This document shows positions 1-7,481 of a stretch of 10,892 nucleotides of DNA, piece after piece. The notes below the pieces were generated by a model, which was given only the letters and a program-made list of their open reading frames with translations, had not been told where the DNA came from and did not search any database. Both the position numbers and the translations under genes were made by a program. Source of the stretch: Actinomycetales bacterium. Lineage in GTDB: Bacteria; Actinomycetota; Actinomycetes; S36-B12. Location: assembly GCA_017849335.1 (NCBI GenBank), contig JAFIHP010000074.1, positions 1 to 10,892 on the forward strand. The letters run 5' to 3'. Numbering within the stretch: the stretch's first letter is position 1; the number at the start of each line of letters is the position of its first letter.

Positions 1-798
1 ACCGGACGTCTGTCGAGCGCCGACCCCAATCTGCAGAACATCCCGATCCGCACCGACGCCGGGCGCCGGATCCGCGGCTGCTTCGTCGTGGGTGCCGGCT
101 TCGAGTCGCTCATGACCGCCGACTACAGCCAGATCGAGATGCGGATCATGGCCCACTTGTCCGCCGACGACGGGTTGATCGAGGCGTTCCGCAGTGGCGA
201 GGACCTGCACACGACGGTGGCCAGCCGGGTCTTCGGCGTGGAGCCGGCCGCGGTCGACGCCGAGCTGCGCCGACGGATCAAGGCGATGTCCTACGGCCTG
301 GCGTACGGGCTGTCAGCCTTCGGCCTGTCCCAGCAGCTGGGGATCAGCCCCGACGAGGCGCGTCGGCTGATGGAGGAGTACTTCGGGCGGTTCGGCGGCG
401 TGCGCGACTACCTCGCCGACGTCGTGGAGCGGGCGCGGATCGACGGGTACACCGCCACGATGCTGGGCCGACGCCGCTATCTGCCCGACCTCACCAGCGA
501 CAACCGACAGCGCCGGGAGATGGCTGAGCGCATGGCGCTGAACGCGCCGATCCAGGGGACCGCCGCCGACATCGTCAAGGTCGCGATGCTGGCCGTGGAG
601 TCCGAGCTGGCGTCGGGGGGACTGCGCAGCCGCATGCTCCTGCAGGTGCACGACGAGCTGGTCCTGGAAGTGGCTCCCGGTGAGCACGACGCGCTCGAGG
701 CCCTGGTGCGCCGGGCCATGGGATCGGCCGTCGAGCTCTCCGTCCCGCTCGACGTGTCCGTCGGGTTCGGTACGTCCTGGCAGGACGCCGCGCACTGA
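1..798 (+). CDS. polA: DNA polymerase I, C-terminal polymerase domain (5' end outside window)
   Basis: The reading frame is open from base 1 to the TGA at 796-798 and gives the last 265 residues of a family A DNA polymerase, which fills gaps and processes Okazaki fragments and repair patches. Visible in order are TGRLSSADPNLQNIP at the very start, motif A DYSQIE (bases 121-138, catalytic Asp), the O-helix motif B RRRIKAMSYGLAYG, and motif C QVHDEL (bases 643-660, second catalytic Asp). The O-helix position that is Phe762 in E. coli is Tyr here (codon 292-294). From known family work, Tyr at this site lowers discrimination against dideoxynucleotides, and mycobacterial Pol I also has Tyr. The protein ends in SWQDAAH, close to the usual actinobacterial end, so the 3' end is intact. 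The 5'-nuclease and any exonuclease domain lie upstream of the window. rpsA follows after 109 bases. Confidence 0.97.
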   Translation, partial: TGRLSSADPNLQNIPIRTDAGRRIRGCFVVGAGFESLMTADYSQIEMRIMAHLSADDGLIEAFRSGEDLHTTVASRVFGVEPAAVDAELRRRIKAMSYGLAYGLSAFGLSQQLGISPDEARRLMEEYFGRFGGVRDYLADVVERARIDGYTATMLGRRRYLPDLTSDNRQRREMAERMALNAPIQGTAADIVKVAMLAVESELASGGLRSRMLLQVHDELVLEVAPGEHDALEALVRRAMGSAVELSVPLDVSVGFGTSWQDAAH

Positions 799-824
799 CG
801 TCAAAAGGGGCGAAACGGGCGGAT

Positions 825-853
825 TCGACCAGGGCTTCCTCGGCGAGTAGCCT
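825..853 (+). promoter_or_regulatory. Candidate rpsA promoter
   Basis: In the polA-rpsA gap, TCGACC (825-830, four of six matches to TTGACA) is followed after 17 bases by TAGCCT (848-853), which fits the actinobacterial -10 pattern TAnnnT. Transcription would start near 860 and leave a leader of about 48 bases before the rpsA ATG. No clear purine-rich ribosome binding site precedes that ATG. This is pattern matching only. Confidence 0.35.
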
Positions 854-907
854 TGGCGGGTTCCGTGTCCGCGGATCATCCCTACAACACATCGGATCCC
901 CTACTTC

Positions 908-2365
908 ATGACCATCTCTACTGCTGTCGCGGCCCCGCAGGTCGCGGTCAACGACATCGGCTCGGCCGAGGACTTCCTCGCGGCGATCGACGCGACCATC
1001 AAGTACTTCAACGACGGCGACATCGTCGAGGGCACCATCGTCAAGGTGGACCGGGACGAGGGCCTGCTGGACATCGGCTACAAGACCGAGGGCGTCATCC
1101 CGTCGCGCGAGCTGAGCATCAAGCACGACGTCGACCCCAGCGAGGTCGTCTCCGTGGGTGACCACGTCGAGGCCCTGGTCCTCACCAAGGAGGACAAGGA
1201 AGGCCGGCTGATCCTGTCCAAGAAGCGCGCCCAGTACGAGCGCGCCTGGGGCACGATCGAGCGGATCAAGGACGAGGACGGCGTGGTCGAGGGCCAGGTC
1301 ATCGAGGTCGTCAAGGGCGGCCTGATCCTGGACATCGGCCTGCGCGGCTTCCTCCCGGCGTCGCTGGTGGAGATGCGCCGCGTGCGCGACCTGCAGCCGT
1401 ACGTCGGCAAGACCCTCGAGGCCAAGATCATCGAACTCGACAAGAACCGCAACAACGTGGTCCTGTCGCGCCGTGCGTGGCTCGAGCAGACGCAGAGCGA
1501 GGTGCGCCCGACGTTCCTCACGCAGCTGCAGAAGGGCCAGATCCGCACCGGCGTCGTGTCGAGCATCGTCAACTTCGGTGCCTTCGTCGACCTCGGCGGC
1601 GTCGACGGCCTGGTGCACGTCTCCGAGCTGTCCTGGAAGCACATCGACCACCCGTCCGAGGTCGTCGAGGTCGGCCAGGAGGTCACGGTCGAGGTGCTCG
1701 ACGTCGACATGGACCGCGAGCGGGTCTCGCTGTCGCTGAAGGCGACGCAGGAGGATCCGTGGCAGCACTTCGCGCGGACCCACCAGATCGGCCAGGTCGT
1801 GCCGGGCAAGGTCACCAAGCTCGCCCCGCCCGGCGCGGCCGTGCGCGTCGAGGAGGGCGTCGAAGGCCTGGTGCACATCTCCGAGCTGGCCGAGCGCCAC
1901 ATCGAGCTGCCCGAGCAGATCGTCCAGGTCAACGACGACATCTTCGTGCGGGTCATCGACATCGACCTGGAGCGCCGTCGGATCTCGCTGTCGCTCAAGC
2001 AGGCCAACGACTCGGCCGAGGGCGTGGGCGCGGAGGAGTTCGACCCGTACCTGTACGGCATGGCGCCGGCGTTCAACGAGGCCGGCGAGTACATCGGCCC
2101 CGACGGCTTCGACCCGGAGACCGGCGAGTGGAAGGCCGGCTCGGAGGACCAGCGGATCGAGTGGGAGCGGCAGTACGCCGAGGCCCACTCCCGCTGGGAG
2201 GCGCATCGCAAGCAGGTCGACGAGGCTCGTGCGGCGGAGCAGGCGGCCGCGATCGCGGCGGGCGACGTCCCCTCGTCGTACTCCTCGACCGGCGGCGACG
2301 CCGAGGGCACGCTCGCCTCGGACGAGGCGCTGCAGGCCCTGCGCGACAAGCTCACGGGCGAGTAG
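908..2365 (+). CDS. rpsA: 30S ribosomal protein S1
   Basis: This gene encodes a 485-residue protein S1, which binds mRNA on the small ribosomal subunit and helps initiation on structured leaders. Four S1 (OB-fold) repeats are visible at about residues 36-106, 124-189, 209-278 and 294-364. The third is the most canonical, with VVSSIVNFGAFVDLGGVDG, GLVHVSELS and RVSLSLKAT. This is the short actinobacterial form rather than the six-repeat E. coli form. After residue 365 comes an acidic, Ala-rich tail starting EEFDPYLYGMAPAF and ending LASDEALQALRDKLTGE, closely like M. tuberculosis RpsA, whose tail is the region linked in the literature to pyrazinoic acid binding. The ATG at 908 gives the expected N-terminus. 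The stop is TAG, the only gene in the window that properly ends with it, which matters for the TAG inside uvrA. A strong hairpin follows 13 bases downstream. Confidence 0.97.
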   Translation: MTISTAVAAPQVAVNDIGSAEDFLAAIDATIKYFNDGDIVEGTIVKVDRDEGLLDIGYKTEGVIPSRELSIKHDVDPSEVVSVGDHVEALVLTKEDKEGRLILSKKRAQYERAWGTIERIKDEDGVVEGQVIEVVKGGLILDIGLRGFLPASLVEMRRVRDLQPYVGKTLEAKIIELDKNRNNVVLSRRAWLEQTQSEVRPTFLTQLQKGQIRTGVVSSIVNFGAFVDLGGVDGLVHVSELSWKHIDHPSEVVEVGQEVTVEVLDVDMDRERVSLSLKATQEDPWQHFARTHQIGQVVPGKVTKLAPPGAAVRVEEGVEGLVHISELAERHIELPEQIVQVNDDIFVRVIDIDLERRRISLSLKQANDSAEGVGAEEFDPYLYGMAPAFNEAGEYIGPDGFDPETGEWKAGSEDQRIEWERQYAEAHSRWEAHRKQVDEARAAEQAAAIAAGDVPSSYSSTGGDAEGTLASDEALQALRDKLTGE

Positions 2366-2378
2366 CCACACGCACCAC

Positions 2379-2414
2379 GAAGCGGGCCGTCACCTCCGGG
2401 TGGCGGCCCGCTTC
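2379..2414 (+). terminator. Hairpin terminator after rpsA
   Basis: A 16-bp stem with arms 2379-2394 (gaagcgggccgtcacc) and 2399-2414 (ggtggcggcccgcttc) closes a four-base loop, tccg. All pairs are Watson-Crick except one G-U wobble. It starts 13 bases after the rpsA stop. No T-run follows, only a C-rich stretch, which is common for actinobacterial terminators. The position and stem strength support termination of rpsA transcription. Confidence 0.75.
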
Positions 2415-2436
2415 ACGTTCCCCACCCCGTCCCCCC

Positions 2437-2492
2437 GGTGTTGAGGTTGGTGGCGGTCCCGGAGGCGGCCAACCGCCACCAACCTCAACGCC
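2437..2492. repeat. Perfect 18-bp inverted repeat upstream of coaE
   Basis: The arms 2440-2457 (gttgaggttggtggcggt) and 2472-2489 (its exact reverse complement) flank a 14-base spacer, cccggaggcggcca. Three further pairs, one of them G-U, extend the stem to 2437-2492. It is separate from the rpsA terminator, lying 22 bases beyond it, and ends seven bases before the candidate coaE -10 element. It could be a second terminator, a dispersed REP-like palindrome, or an operator for coaE. The sequence alone does not decide among these. Confidence 0.8.
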
Positions 2493-2498
2493 CGCGGC

Positions 2499-2511
2499 TA
2501 TCGTCGATGCA
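2499..2511 (+). promoter_or_regulatory. Candidate -10 element for leaderless coaE transcript
   Basis: TATCGT at 2499-2504 fits the actinobacterial -10 consensus TAnnnT. Exactly six bases separate it from the A of the coaE ATG at 2511, the expected spacing if transcription starts on the start codon. No Shine-Dalgarno sequence precedes the ATG, which agrees with a leaderless mRNA. No convincing -35 is seen; that zone lies inside the inverted repeat. Confidence 0.45.
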
Positions 2512-3122
2512 TGGTTCGCATCGGCCTCACGGGCGGGATCGGCTCCGGCAAGTCGACCGTCGCCGCCATGCTCGCCGAGCGCGGGGCGACGGTGATCGAC
2601 GCGGACGCCATCGCCCGGGAGCTCGTGGAGCCGGGCGGCGTGGCCCTGGCCGAGCTCGTCACGGAGTTCGGACCGCGGATCCTCACCGACAGCGGCACCC
2701 TGAGTCGGGGCGAGCTCGCGGCGCTGGCGTTCAGCGACCCGCGGGCGACCGGCCGCCTCAACGCGATCATGCACCCGCTCATCCGGCAGGAGGCGGCGCG
2801 CCAGCTCTCGGCGAGCGCGTCCGACGTGGTGGTGTACGACATGCCGCTGCTGGTCGAGACCGGCCAGGCCGATCTGGTCGACCTCGTCGTCGTCGTCGAC
2901 GTGCCGGAGGCCGTCCAGGTCGACCGCGCCGTCCGCCTGCGCGGGCTGGACGAGCAGGACGTACGTCGCCGGATGGAGGTCCAAGCGTCCCGCCCGGACC
3001 GGCTCCGGGCGGCGGACGTGGTGGTCGACAACAGCGGCGATCTCGCCGCGACGGCCTCGCAGGTCGACGCTCTCTGGCGTCGCCTGGCCATGTCGGACGG
3101 ATCGAATACGGTGGACGGGTGA
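2511..3122 (+). CDS. coaE: Dephospho-CoA kinase
   Basis: A 203-residue P-loop kinase catalysing the last step of coenzyme A synthesis, ATP-dependent phosphorylation of the ribose 3'-hydroxyl of dephospho-CoA in the cytosol. The Walker A loop GGIGSGKST lies at residues 8-16. It is followed by the family motif VIDADAIARELV (28-39) with its conserved acidic residues, HPLIR (88-92), DMPLLVE (110-116), the lid-region Arg cluster VRRRMEVQASR (151-161) and the C-terminal ADVVVDNSG (168-176). The length matches bacterial single-domain CoaE; the M. tuberculosis protein carries an additional C-terminal domain that is absent here. The ATG at 2511 leaves only five residues before the beta strand leading into the P-loop, so it is a good start. 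The stop overlaps the uvrB start by four bases (GTGA), implying coupled translation. M. tuberculosis has an extra gene (Rv1632c) between coaE and uvrB that is missing here. Confidence 0.96.
   Translation: MVRIGLTGGIGSGKSTVAAMLAERGATVIDADAIARELVEPGGVALAELVTEFGPRILTDSGTLSRGELAALAFSDPRATGRLNAIMHPLIRQEAARQLSASASDVVVYDMPLLVETGQADLVDLVVVVDVPEAVQVDRAVRLRGLDEQDVRRRMEVQASRPDRLRAADVVVDNSGDLAATASQVDALWRRLAMSDGSNTVDG
3107..3119 (+). promoter_or_regulatory. Candidate internal -10 element before uvrB
   Basis: TACGGT at 3107-3112, inside the end of coaE, fits TAnnnT and lies exactly six bases before the uvrB GTG at 3119. This could give uvrB its own leaderless transcript in addition to coupling with coaE. 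The same GGACGG spacer directly before GTG recurs at the second TerC gene. Pattern evidence only. Confidence 0.33.
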
Positions 3123-5191
3123 CCCGTCCGGTAACCGATCTCCAGCGCCGGGTGGCGCCGTTCACCGTCAAGGCCCCGTACGAGCCGTCCGGCGACCAGC
3201 CCGAGGCGATCGCCGACCTGGCGGCCAGGATCCGGGCCGGGGAGCAGGACGTCGTCCTCCTCGGCGCGACCGGTACCGGCAAGAGCGCGACCACCGCCTG
3301 GCTGGTCGAGGAGCTCCAGCGTCCGACGCTGGTGATGGCTCCGAACAAGACGCTGGCCGCGCAGCTGACCTCCGAGTTCCGCGAGCTGCTTCCGGACAAC
3401 GCCGTCGAGTACTTCGTGTCGTACTACGACTACTACCAGCCCGAGGCGTACATCCCGCAGTCGGACACCTACATCGAGAAGGACTCCTCGATCAACGAGG
3501 AGGTGGAACGCCTTCGGCACTCGGCGACGAACAGCCTGCTGACCCGGCGCGACGTCATCGTCGTGGCGACGGTGTCGGCCATCTACGGACTCGGCACCCC
3601 GCAGGAGTACGTCGATCGCATGGTGCGGCTGCGGGTCGGCGACGAGGTGGACCGCGACACGCTCCTTCGCCGGCTGGTCGACATCCAGTACGCCCGCAAC
3701 GACATCGCGTTCACGCGCGGCACGTTCCGCGTCCGCGGCGACACGATCGAGGTGTTCCCCGTCTACGAGGAGCATCCGGTCCGAATCGAGCTGTTCGGCG
3801 ACGAGATCGAGCGCCTGATGACCTTGCACCCCGTCACCGGGGAGATCCTCACCGAGGACCCGGAGATGTACGTGTTCCCGGCCACCCACTACGTCGCCGG
3901 GCCCGAGCGCATGGAGCGTGCCATCGCCGGGATCGAGACCGAGCTCGAGGCACGGCTCGCCGAGCTGGAGCGTCAGGGCAAGCTGCTGGAGGCGCAGCGC
4001 CTTCGGATGCGGACGACGTACGACATCGAGATGATGCGCCAGGTCGGTTCCTGCGCGGGCATCGAGAACTACTCACGGCACATCGACGGCCGCGAGCCCG
4101 GCAGCGCCCCGAACTGCCTGCTCGACTACTTCCCGGAGGACTTCCTCCTGGTCATCGACGAGTCGCACGTGACCGTCCCGCAGATCGGGGCGATGTACGA
4201 GGGCGACATGAGCCGCAAGCGCACCCTCGTCGACCACGGGTTCCGGCTGCCGAGTGCGATCGACAACCGGCCGCTGCGCTGGGACGAGTTCGTGGAGCGG
4301 ATCGGACAGACCGTGTACCTGTCGGCCACGCCCGGTTCGTACGAGCTCGGTCGCACCGGTGGAGAGTTCGTCGAGCAGGTCATCCGGCCCACGGGACTGG
4401 TCGATCCGGAGATCGTCGTGAAGCCCACCAAGGGCCAGATCGACGACCTGATGGCCGAGATCCGGGAGCGGACGCAGCGCGACGAGCGGGTGCTGGTCAC
4501 GACGCTCACCAAGCGGATGGCCGAGGACCTCACCGACTACCTGCTCGAGCACGGCGTCCGGGTCCAGTACCTGCATTCGGAGGTCGACACCCTGCGGCGC
4601 GTCGAGTTGCTGCGCGACCTGCGCCTGGGCGTCTTCGACGTGCTCGTCGGCATCAACCTGCTCCGCGAGGGGCTCGACCTCCCCGAGGTCTCGCTGGTCT
4701 CGATCCTCGACGCGGACAAGGAAGGGTTCCTCCGCTCGGAGACCTCGCTCATCCAGACGCTCGGCCGCGCCGCACGCAACGTGTCCGGCCAGGTCCACAT
4801 GTACGCCGACAAGATCACCCCCTCGATGGCGGAGGCGATCGACGAGACGACCCGCCGACGGGCCAAGCAGCAGGCCTACAACGCGGAGCACGGGGTCGAC
4901 CCGCAGCCGCTGCGCAAGCGCATCGCCGACATCACTGAGCTGCTGGCCCGGGAGGACGCTGACACCGCCGAGCTGCTGGCGGCCCCGGCCGGCGGGAGTC
5001 GCCGTGACTCGGGCAAGCGGTCCGGGCGCTCGCTGGCCGGCGACGAGCTCCTGACCTTGATCGAGGACCTCACCGCGCAGATGCACCAGGCGGCCGGGGA
5101 GCTGCAGTTCGAGCTCGCGGCCCGACTGCGCGATGAGGTCGCGGACCTGAAGAAGGAGCTGCGGGGGATGCGCGAGGCGGGCACCGCGTGA
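3119..5191 (+). CDS. uvrB: Excinuclease ABC subunit B
   Basis: A 690-residue UvrB, the helicase-like damage-verification subunit of nucleotide excision repair, which is loaded by UvrA and recruits UvrC. It has Walker A GATGTGKS (residues 49-56), the DNA-inserting beta-hairpin region from about residue 98 (YFVSYYDYYQPEAYIPQSD), Walker B DESH (347-350), helicase motifs around GINLLREGLDLPE and QTLGRAARN, and a C-terminal UVR domain (about 647-682) used to contact UvrC. Length and all motifs look complete. The GTG at 3119 gives the standard N-terminus leading into APYEPSGDQPEAI. An upstream in-frame ATG would only translate the coaE region out of frame. The gene overlaps coaE at its start (GTGA) and the first TerC gene at its stop (TGATG). 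I see no full SOS box in front of it. Its partner uvrA in this window is interrupted. Confidence 0.97.
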   Translation: MTRPVTDLQRRVAPFTVKAPYEPSGDQPEAIADLAARIRAGEQDVVLLGATGTGKSATTAWLVEELQRPTLVMAPNKTLAAQLTSEFRELLPDNAVEYFVSYYDYYQPEAYIPQSDTYIEKDSSINEEVERLRHSATNSLLTRRDVIVVATVSAIYGLGTPQEYVDRMVRLRVGDEVDRDTLLRRLVDIQYARNDIAFTRGTFRVRGDTIEVFPVYEEHPVRIELFGDEIERLMTLHPVTGEILTEDPEMYVFPATHYVAGPERMERAIAGIETELEARLAELERQGKLLEAQRLRMRTTYDIEMMRQVGSCAGIENYSRHIDGREPGSAPNCLLDYFPEDFLLVIDESHVTVPQIGAMYEGDMSRKRTLVDHGFRLPSAIDNRPLRWDEFVERIGQTVYLSATPGSYELGRTGGEFVEQVIRPTGLVDPEIVVKPTKGQIDDLMAEIRERTQRDERVLVTTLTKRMAEDLTDYLLEHGVRVQYLHSEVDTLRRVELLRDLRLGVFDVLVGINLLREGLDLPEVSLVSILDADKEGFLRSETSLIQTLGRAARNVSGQVHMYADKITPSMAEAIDETTRRRAKQQAYNAEHGVDPQPLRKRIADITELLAREDADTAELLAAPAGGSRRDSGKRSGRSLAGDELLTLIEDLTAQMHQAAGELQFELAARLRDEVADLKKELRGMREAGTA

Positions 5192-6156
5192 TGGACGTCC
5201 CCGCCTGGCTCTGGGGGGCGACGATCGTCGGCCTCGTCGGGGTCATCTGCCTCGATCTGGTGATCGTCGACCGGCACCCCCACGCCTTCGGGCCGAAGCA
5301 GGCGGCCCGCTGGGTCGTCGTCTACGTCACGCTGGCGCTGCTGTTCGCGGCGTTCGTGGCGTGGTACTTCGGCACGACGTACGCGGGGCAGTTCGTGGCC
5401 GGCTACCTCATGGAGTACTCGCTCAGCGTCGACAACCTGTTCGTGTTCATGGTGATCATGACCTCGTTCGCCGTGCCCGCGGAGCTGCAGCACCGGGTCC
5501 TGCTCGTGGGCGTCGTCATCGCGCTGGCGCTGCGTGCCGTGCTGATCGTGCTCGGGGCGACGCTGATCGAGCGGTTCGCCGGCACGTTCTTCCTCTTCGG
5601 CGCCTTCCTGCTGTTCACCGCCTGGCAGGTCTGGCGCTCGGGCGACGAGGAGCCCGATCCGGAGGGGAACGGGTTCGTCCGCTGGGTGGGCTCGCGGCTG
5701 CCCACGTCGCCGCACTACGACGGGAGCCGGCTGACCACGCTGGTCGCCGGACGTCGAGCGCTGACGCCGATGGCCCTGGTGATGCTGGCCATCGGCACGA
5801 CGGACCTGCTGTTCGCACTCGACTCGATCCCGGCCGTCTTCGGGATCACGAGCGAGGCGTACCTCGTGTTCACGGTGAACGCCTTCGCCCTCATGGGCCT
5901 GCGGCAGCTGTACTTCCTGCTCCAGGGTCTCCTGGGCCGATTGGCGTACCTCAACCGCGGGCTCGCGGTGATCCTGGCCTTCATCGGCGTGAAGCTCCTA
6001 CTCGAGGCGCTGCACGCCACGACCGACTTCCACGTGCCCGTCATTCCCATCTGGTTCTCGCTGGTGTTCATCGTCGGTGTCCTGGCGGTGACCACGGCCG
6101 TGAGCGTCTACGCGACCCGCAACGACGGCAGGACCGACACGCCGGCCGCCAGCTGA
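5191..6156 (+). CDS. TerC/Alx-family integral membrane protein (copy 1)
   Basis: A 321-residue polytopic membrane protein of the TerC family (Alx-like subgroup), with about nine hydrophobic segments, the first near residues 6-26. The family signatures are SLSVDNLFVF (77-86) and TDLLFALDSIPA (204-215). Their Asp residues lie within membrane segments and are thought to serve metal handling. Characterised relatives (E. coli Alx, Bacillus TerC proteins) export manganese or help load it onto exported proteins; the tellurite link is historical. The substrate here is unknown. A hydrophilic loop rich in acidic residues (about 150-187) separates the two halves. The start is ATG 5191 in a TGATG overlap with the uvrB stop; GTG 5188 would add one residue. 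The nearest purine-rich stretch is gaggcgg about 11 bases upstream. The overlap indicates co-translation with uvrB. Confidence 0.92.
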   Translation: MDVPAWLWGATIVGLVGVICLDLVIVDRHPHAFGPKQAARWVVVYVTLALLFAAFVAWYFGTTYAGQFVAGYLMEYSLSVDNLFVFMVIMTSFAVPAELQHRVLLVGVVIALALRAVLIVLGATLIERFAGTFFLFGAFLLFTAWQVWRSGDEEPDPEGNGFVRWVGSRLPTSPHYDGSRLTTLVAGRRALTPMALVMLAIGTTDLLFALDSIPAVFGITSEAYLVFTVNAFALMGLRQLYFLLQGLLGRLAYLNRGLAVILAFIGVKLLLEALHATTDFHVPVIPIWFSLVFIVGVLAVTTAVSVYATRNDGRTDTPAAS

Positions 6157-6191
6157 CCGGACCGGATTTCGCTCCTCAGCCTCCGCTCAGA

Positions 6192-6204
6192 CATGATGGA
6201 CGGG
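6192..6204 (+). promoter_or_regulatory. Candidate -10 element before second TerC gene
   Basis: CATGAT at 6192-6197 keeps the A and final T of TAnnnT and sits six bases before the GTG at 6204. The spacer GGACGG plus GTG is identical to that before uvrB. No Shine-Dalgarno sequence at normal distance is present in this 47-base gap. Weak by itself; it gains some weight from recurring. Confidence 0.28.
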
Positions 6205-7208
6205 TGGACGTAACTCTCGGCCTGTGGGCCGTGACGATCGCCGGCATCATCGGACTGATCGTCCTGGACTTCGTGACCGTCAGCCACAAGCCGCACGAGG
6301 TGCGGTTCAGGGAAGCGCTGCTGTGGTCGATCTTCTACATCGGCATCGCGGTCGCGTTCGGCGTCGGCATGTGGCTGTGGCAGGGCGGCGACATCGGCAC
6401 GCACTACTTCGCCGCGTACCTGGTGGAGAAGTCGCTGAGCGTCGACAACCTCTTCGTGTTCATCATCATCCTCACGCAGTTCGCCGTGCCGGCCGAGCTG
6501 CACCAGCGCGTGCTCCTCGTCGGGGTCGTGCTCGCCCTGGTCCTGCGGGCGGCGTTCATCGCCGTGGGTGCCGCGGCGCTGGCGACGTTCGCGTTCACGT
6601 TCGTCATCTTCGGCGCGATCCTCATCTGGACGGGAATCCAGCTCGCCCGTCATCGCAACGAGGACCCGGAACCGAAGGACAACGCGGTCGTCCGGCTCGC
6701 GCGCAAGCGGTTCGCGTTCAGCGACGACTTCGACGGCACCCGGATGTTCACCCAGGTCGACGGCCGGCGGATGGCCACCCCGATGCTGCTGGTCATCGTC
6801 GCGATCGGCTCGACCGACCTGCTCTTCGCGCTCGACTCGATCCCCGCCACCTTCGGGGTCACCCAGATCCCGTACCTCGTCTTCGCGGCGAACGCGTTCG
6901 CGCTGCTCGGTCTGCGCGCCCTGTACTTCCTGCTCAAGGGCCTGCTGGACAAGCTGGTCTACCTGTCGACGGGCCTGGCCGTCATCCTGGTGTTCATCGG
7001 CATCAAGCTCGTCCTGACCTACCTGCACGAGTTGAACCCGTCGATCCCGCACGTCTCGACCGTCCAGAGCCTGGTGTTCATCGTGGTCGTCCTGGTGATC
7101 GTCACCGTCGCGTCGTGGCTGAAGGTGCGCAAGGACCCGACGGCGGTCGCCCATGCCGGTCGGATGACCGGCAGTGACCCCGAGGACGGCGCGACGGCCG
7201 GCGACTGA
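6204..7208 (+). CDS. TerC/Alx-family integral membrane protein (copy 2)
   Basis: A 334-residue TerC-family protein. It aligns with the preceding gene product without a gap from residue 1 to about 275, so that SVDN (79-82) and ALDS (209-212) fall at identical positions. Over residues 74-149 I count roughly 60% identity by eye, so this is a tandem paralogue rather than a fragment. The two differ in the loop after residue 150 (EDPEPKDNAVVRLARKRF versus EEPDPEGNGFVRWVGSRL) and in the tails; this copy ends in a longer acidic cytosolic-type tail (GSDPEDGATAGD). About nine membrane segments are visible. The GTG start at 6204 was chosen because it aligns exactly with the ATG of copy 1 (MDVPAWLWGA versus VDVTLGLWAV). 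Divalent metal, probably manganese, export is inferred from the family. The gene converges with the minus-strand pair, leaving nine bases between stops. Confidence 0.92.
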   Translation: MDVTLGLWAVTIAGIIGLIVLDFVTVSHKPHEVRFREALLWSIFYIGIAVAFGVGMWLWQGGDIGTHYFAAYLVEKSLSVDNLFVFIIILTQFAVPAELHQRVLLVGVVLALVLRAAFIAVGAAALATFAFTFVIFGAILIWTGIQLARHRNEDPEPKDNAVVRLARKRFAFSDDFDGTRMFTQVDGRRMATPMLLVIVAIGSTDLLFALDSIPATFGVTQIPYLVFAANAFALLGLRALYFLLKGLLDKLVYLSTGLAVILVFIGIKLVLTYLHELNPSIPHVSTVQSLVFIVVVLVIVTVASWLKVRKDPTAVAHAGRMTGSDPEDGATAGD

Positions 7209-7217
7209 TCGGGCGGC

Positions 7218-7481
7218 TCAGACCTCGGCGCGCAGGTCGCGGTCCGTGCGTCGCCAGCGCGACCACGCGGCGACCGCGCCCACGCCGAGCACGAGGGTCG
7301 GCACGCCGTAGGCCAGCCAGGCCCAGACACTGACCTGGTCGCCGTCGATCGAGTTGACGATGCCCCAGACGATCCAGCCGACGACGACCGCCCAGATCAC
7401 CAGCAGCGCGACCCACAGCTGCATCGCGCGCTTGGCCCGGTCGCGCTCGCGGAGGGTCGCCTGGATCTGGCGCTCGTTCAT
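7218..7481 (-). CDS. Small two-helix membrane protein, unknown function
   Basis: An 87-residue protein starting MNERQIQATLRERDRAKRAM. It has a charged, probably helical N-terminus of about 20 residues, a first membrane segment (about 22-43, rich in Trp and Val), a short loop with DGDQ, a second membrane segment (about 51-73), and an Arg-rich end (WSRWRRTDRDLRAEV). I do not recognise a family. The charged ends suggest both termini are cytosolic, by the positive-inside rule. The reading frame extends further upstream, but the ATG at 7481-7479 is preferred because it overlaps the stop of the MBL-hydrolase gene by one base (TGATG), implying translational coupling; GTG at 7484 is a possible alternative start. 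It converges with the second TerC gene. Confidence 0.75.
   Translation of the reverse strand: MNERQIQATLRERDRAKRAMQLWVALLVIWAVVVGWIVWGIVNSIDGDQVSVWAWLAYGVPTLVLGVGAVAAWSRWRRTDRDLRAEV

Noticed and set aside
796..803. Perfect 8-bp palindrome tgacgtca overlapping the polA stop codon
   Set aside because: It is short enough to occur by chance and has no matching copy or context in the window.
3101..3118. A possible SOS half-site (tcgaat) upstream of uvrB
   Set aside because: The second half of the box does not match (tggacg versus gttcga), so there is no support for LexA control of uvrB from this window.
6193..6213. A six-codon ATG-ATG mini-frame overlapping the GTG start of the second TerC gene
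   Set aside because: It is too short to judge, has no ribosome binding site, and its ATGs lie within the candidate -10/spacer region. An upstream regulatory peptide cannot be supported.
7205..7221. Possible bidirectional terminator between the convergent second TerC gene and the small membrane protein gene
   Set aside because: Only a four-base inverted repeat (ctga/tcag) is visible, too weak to call.
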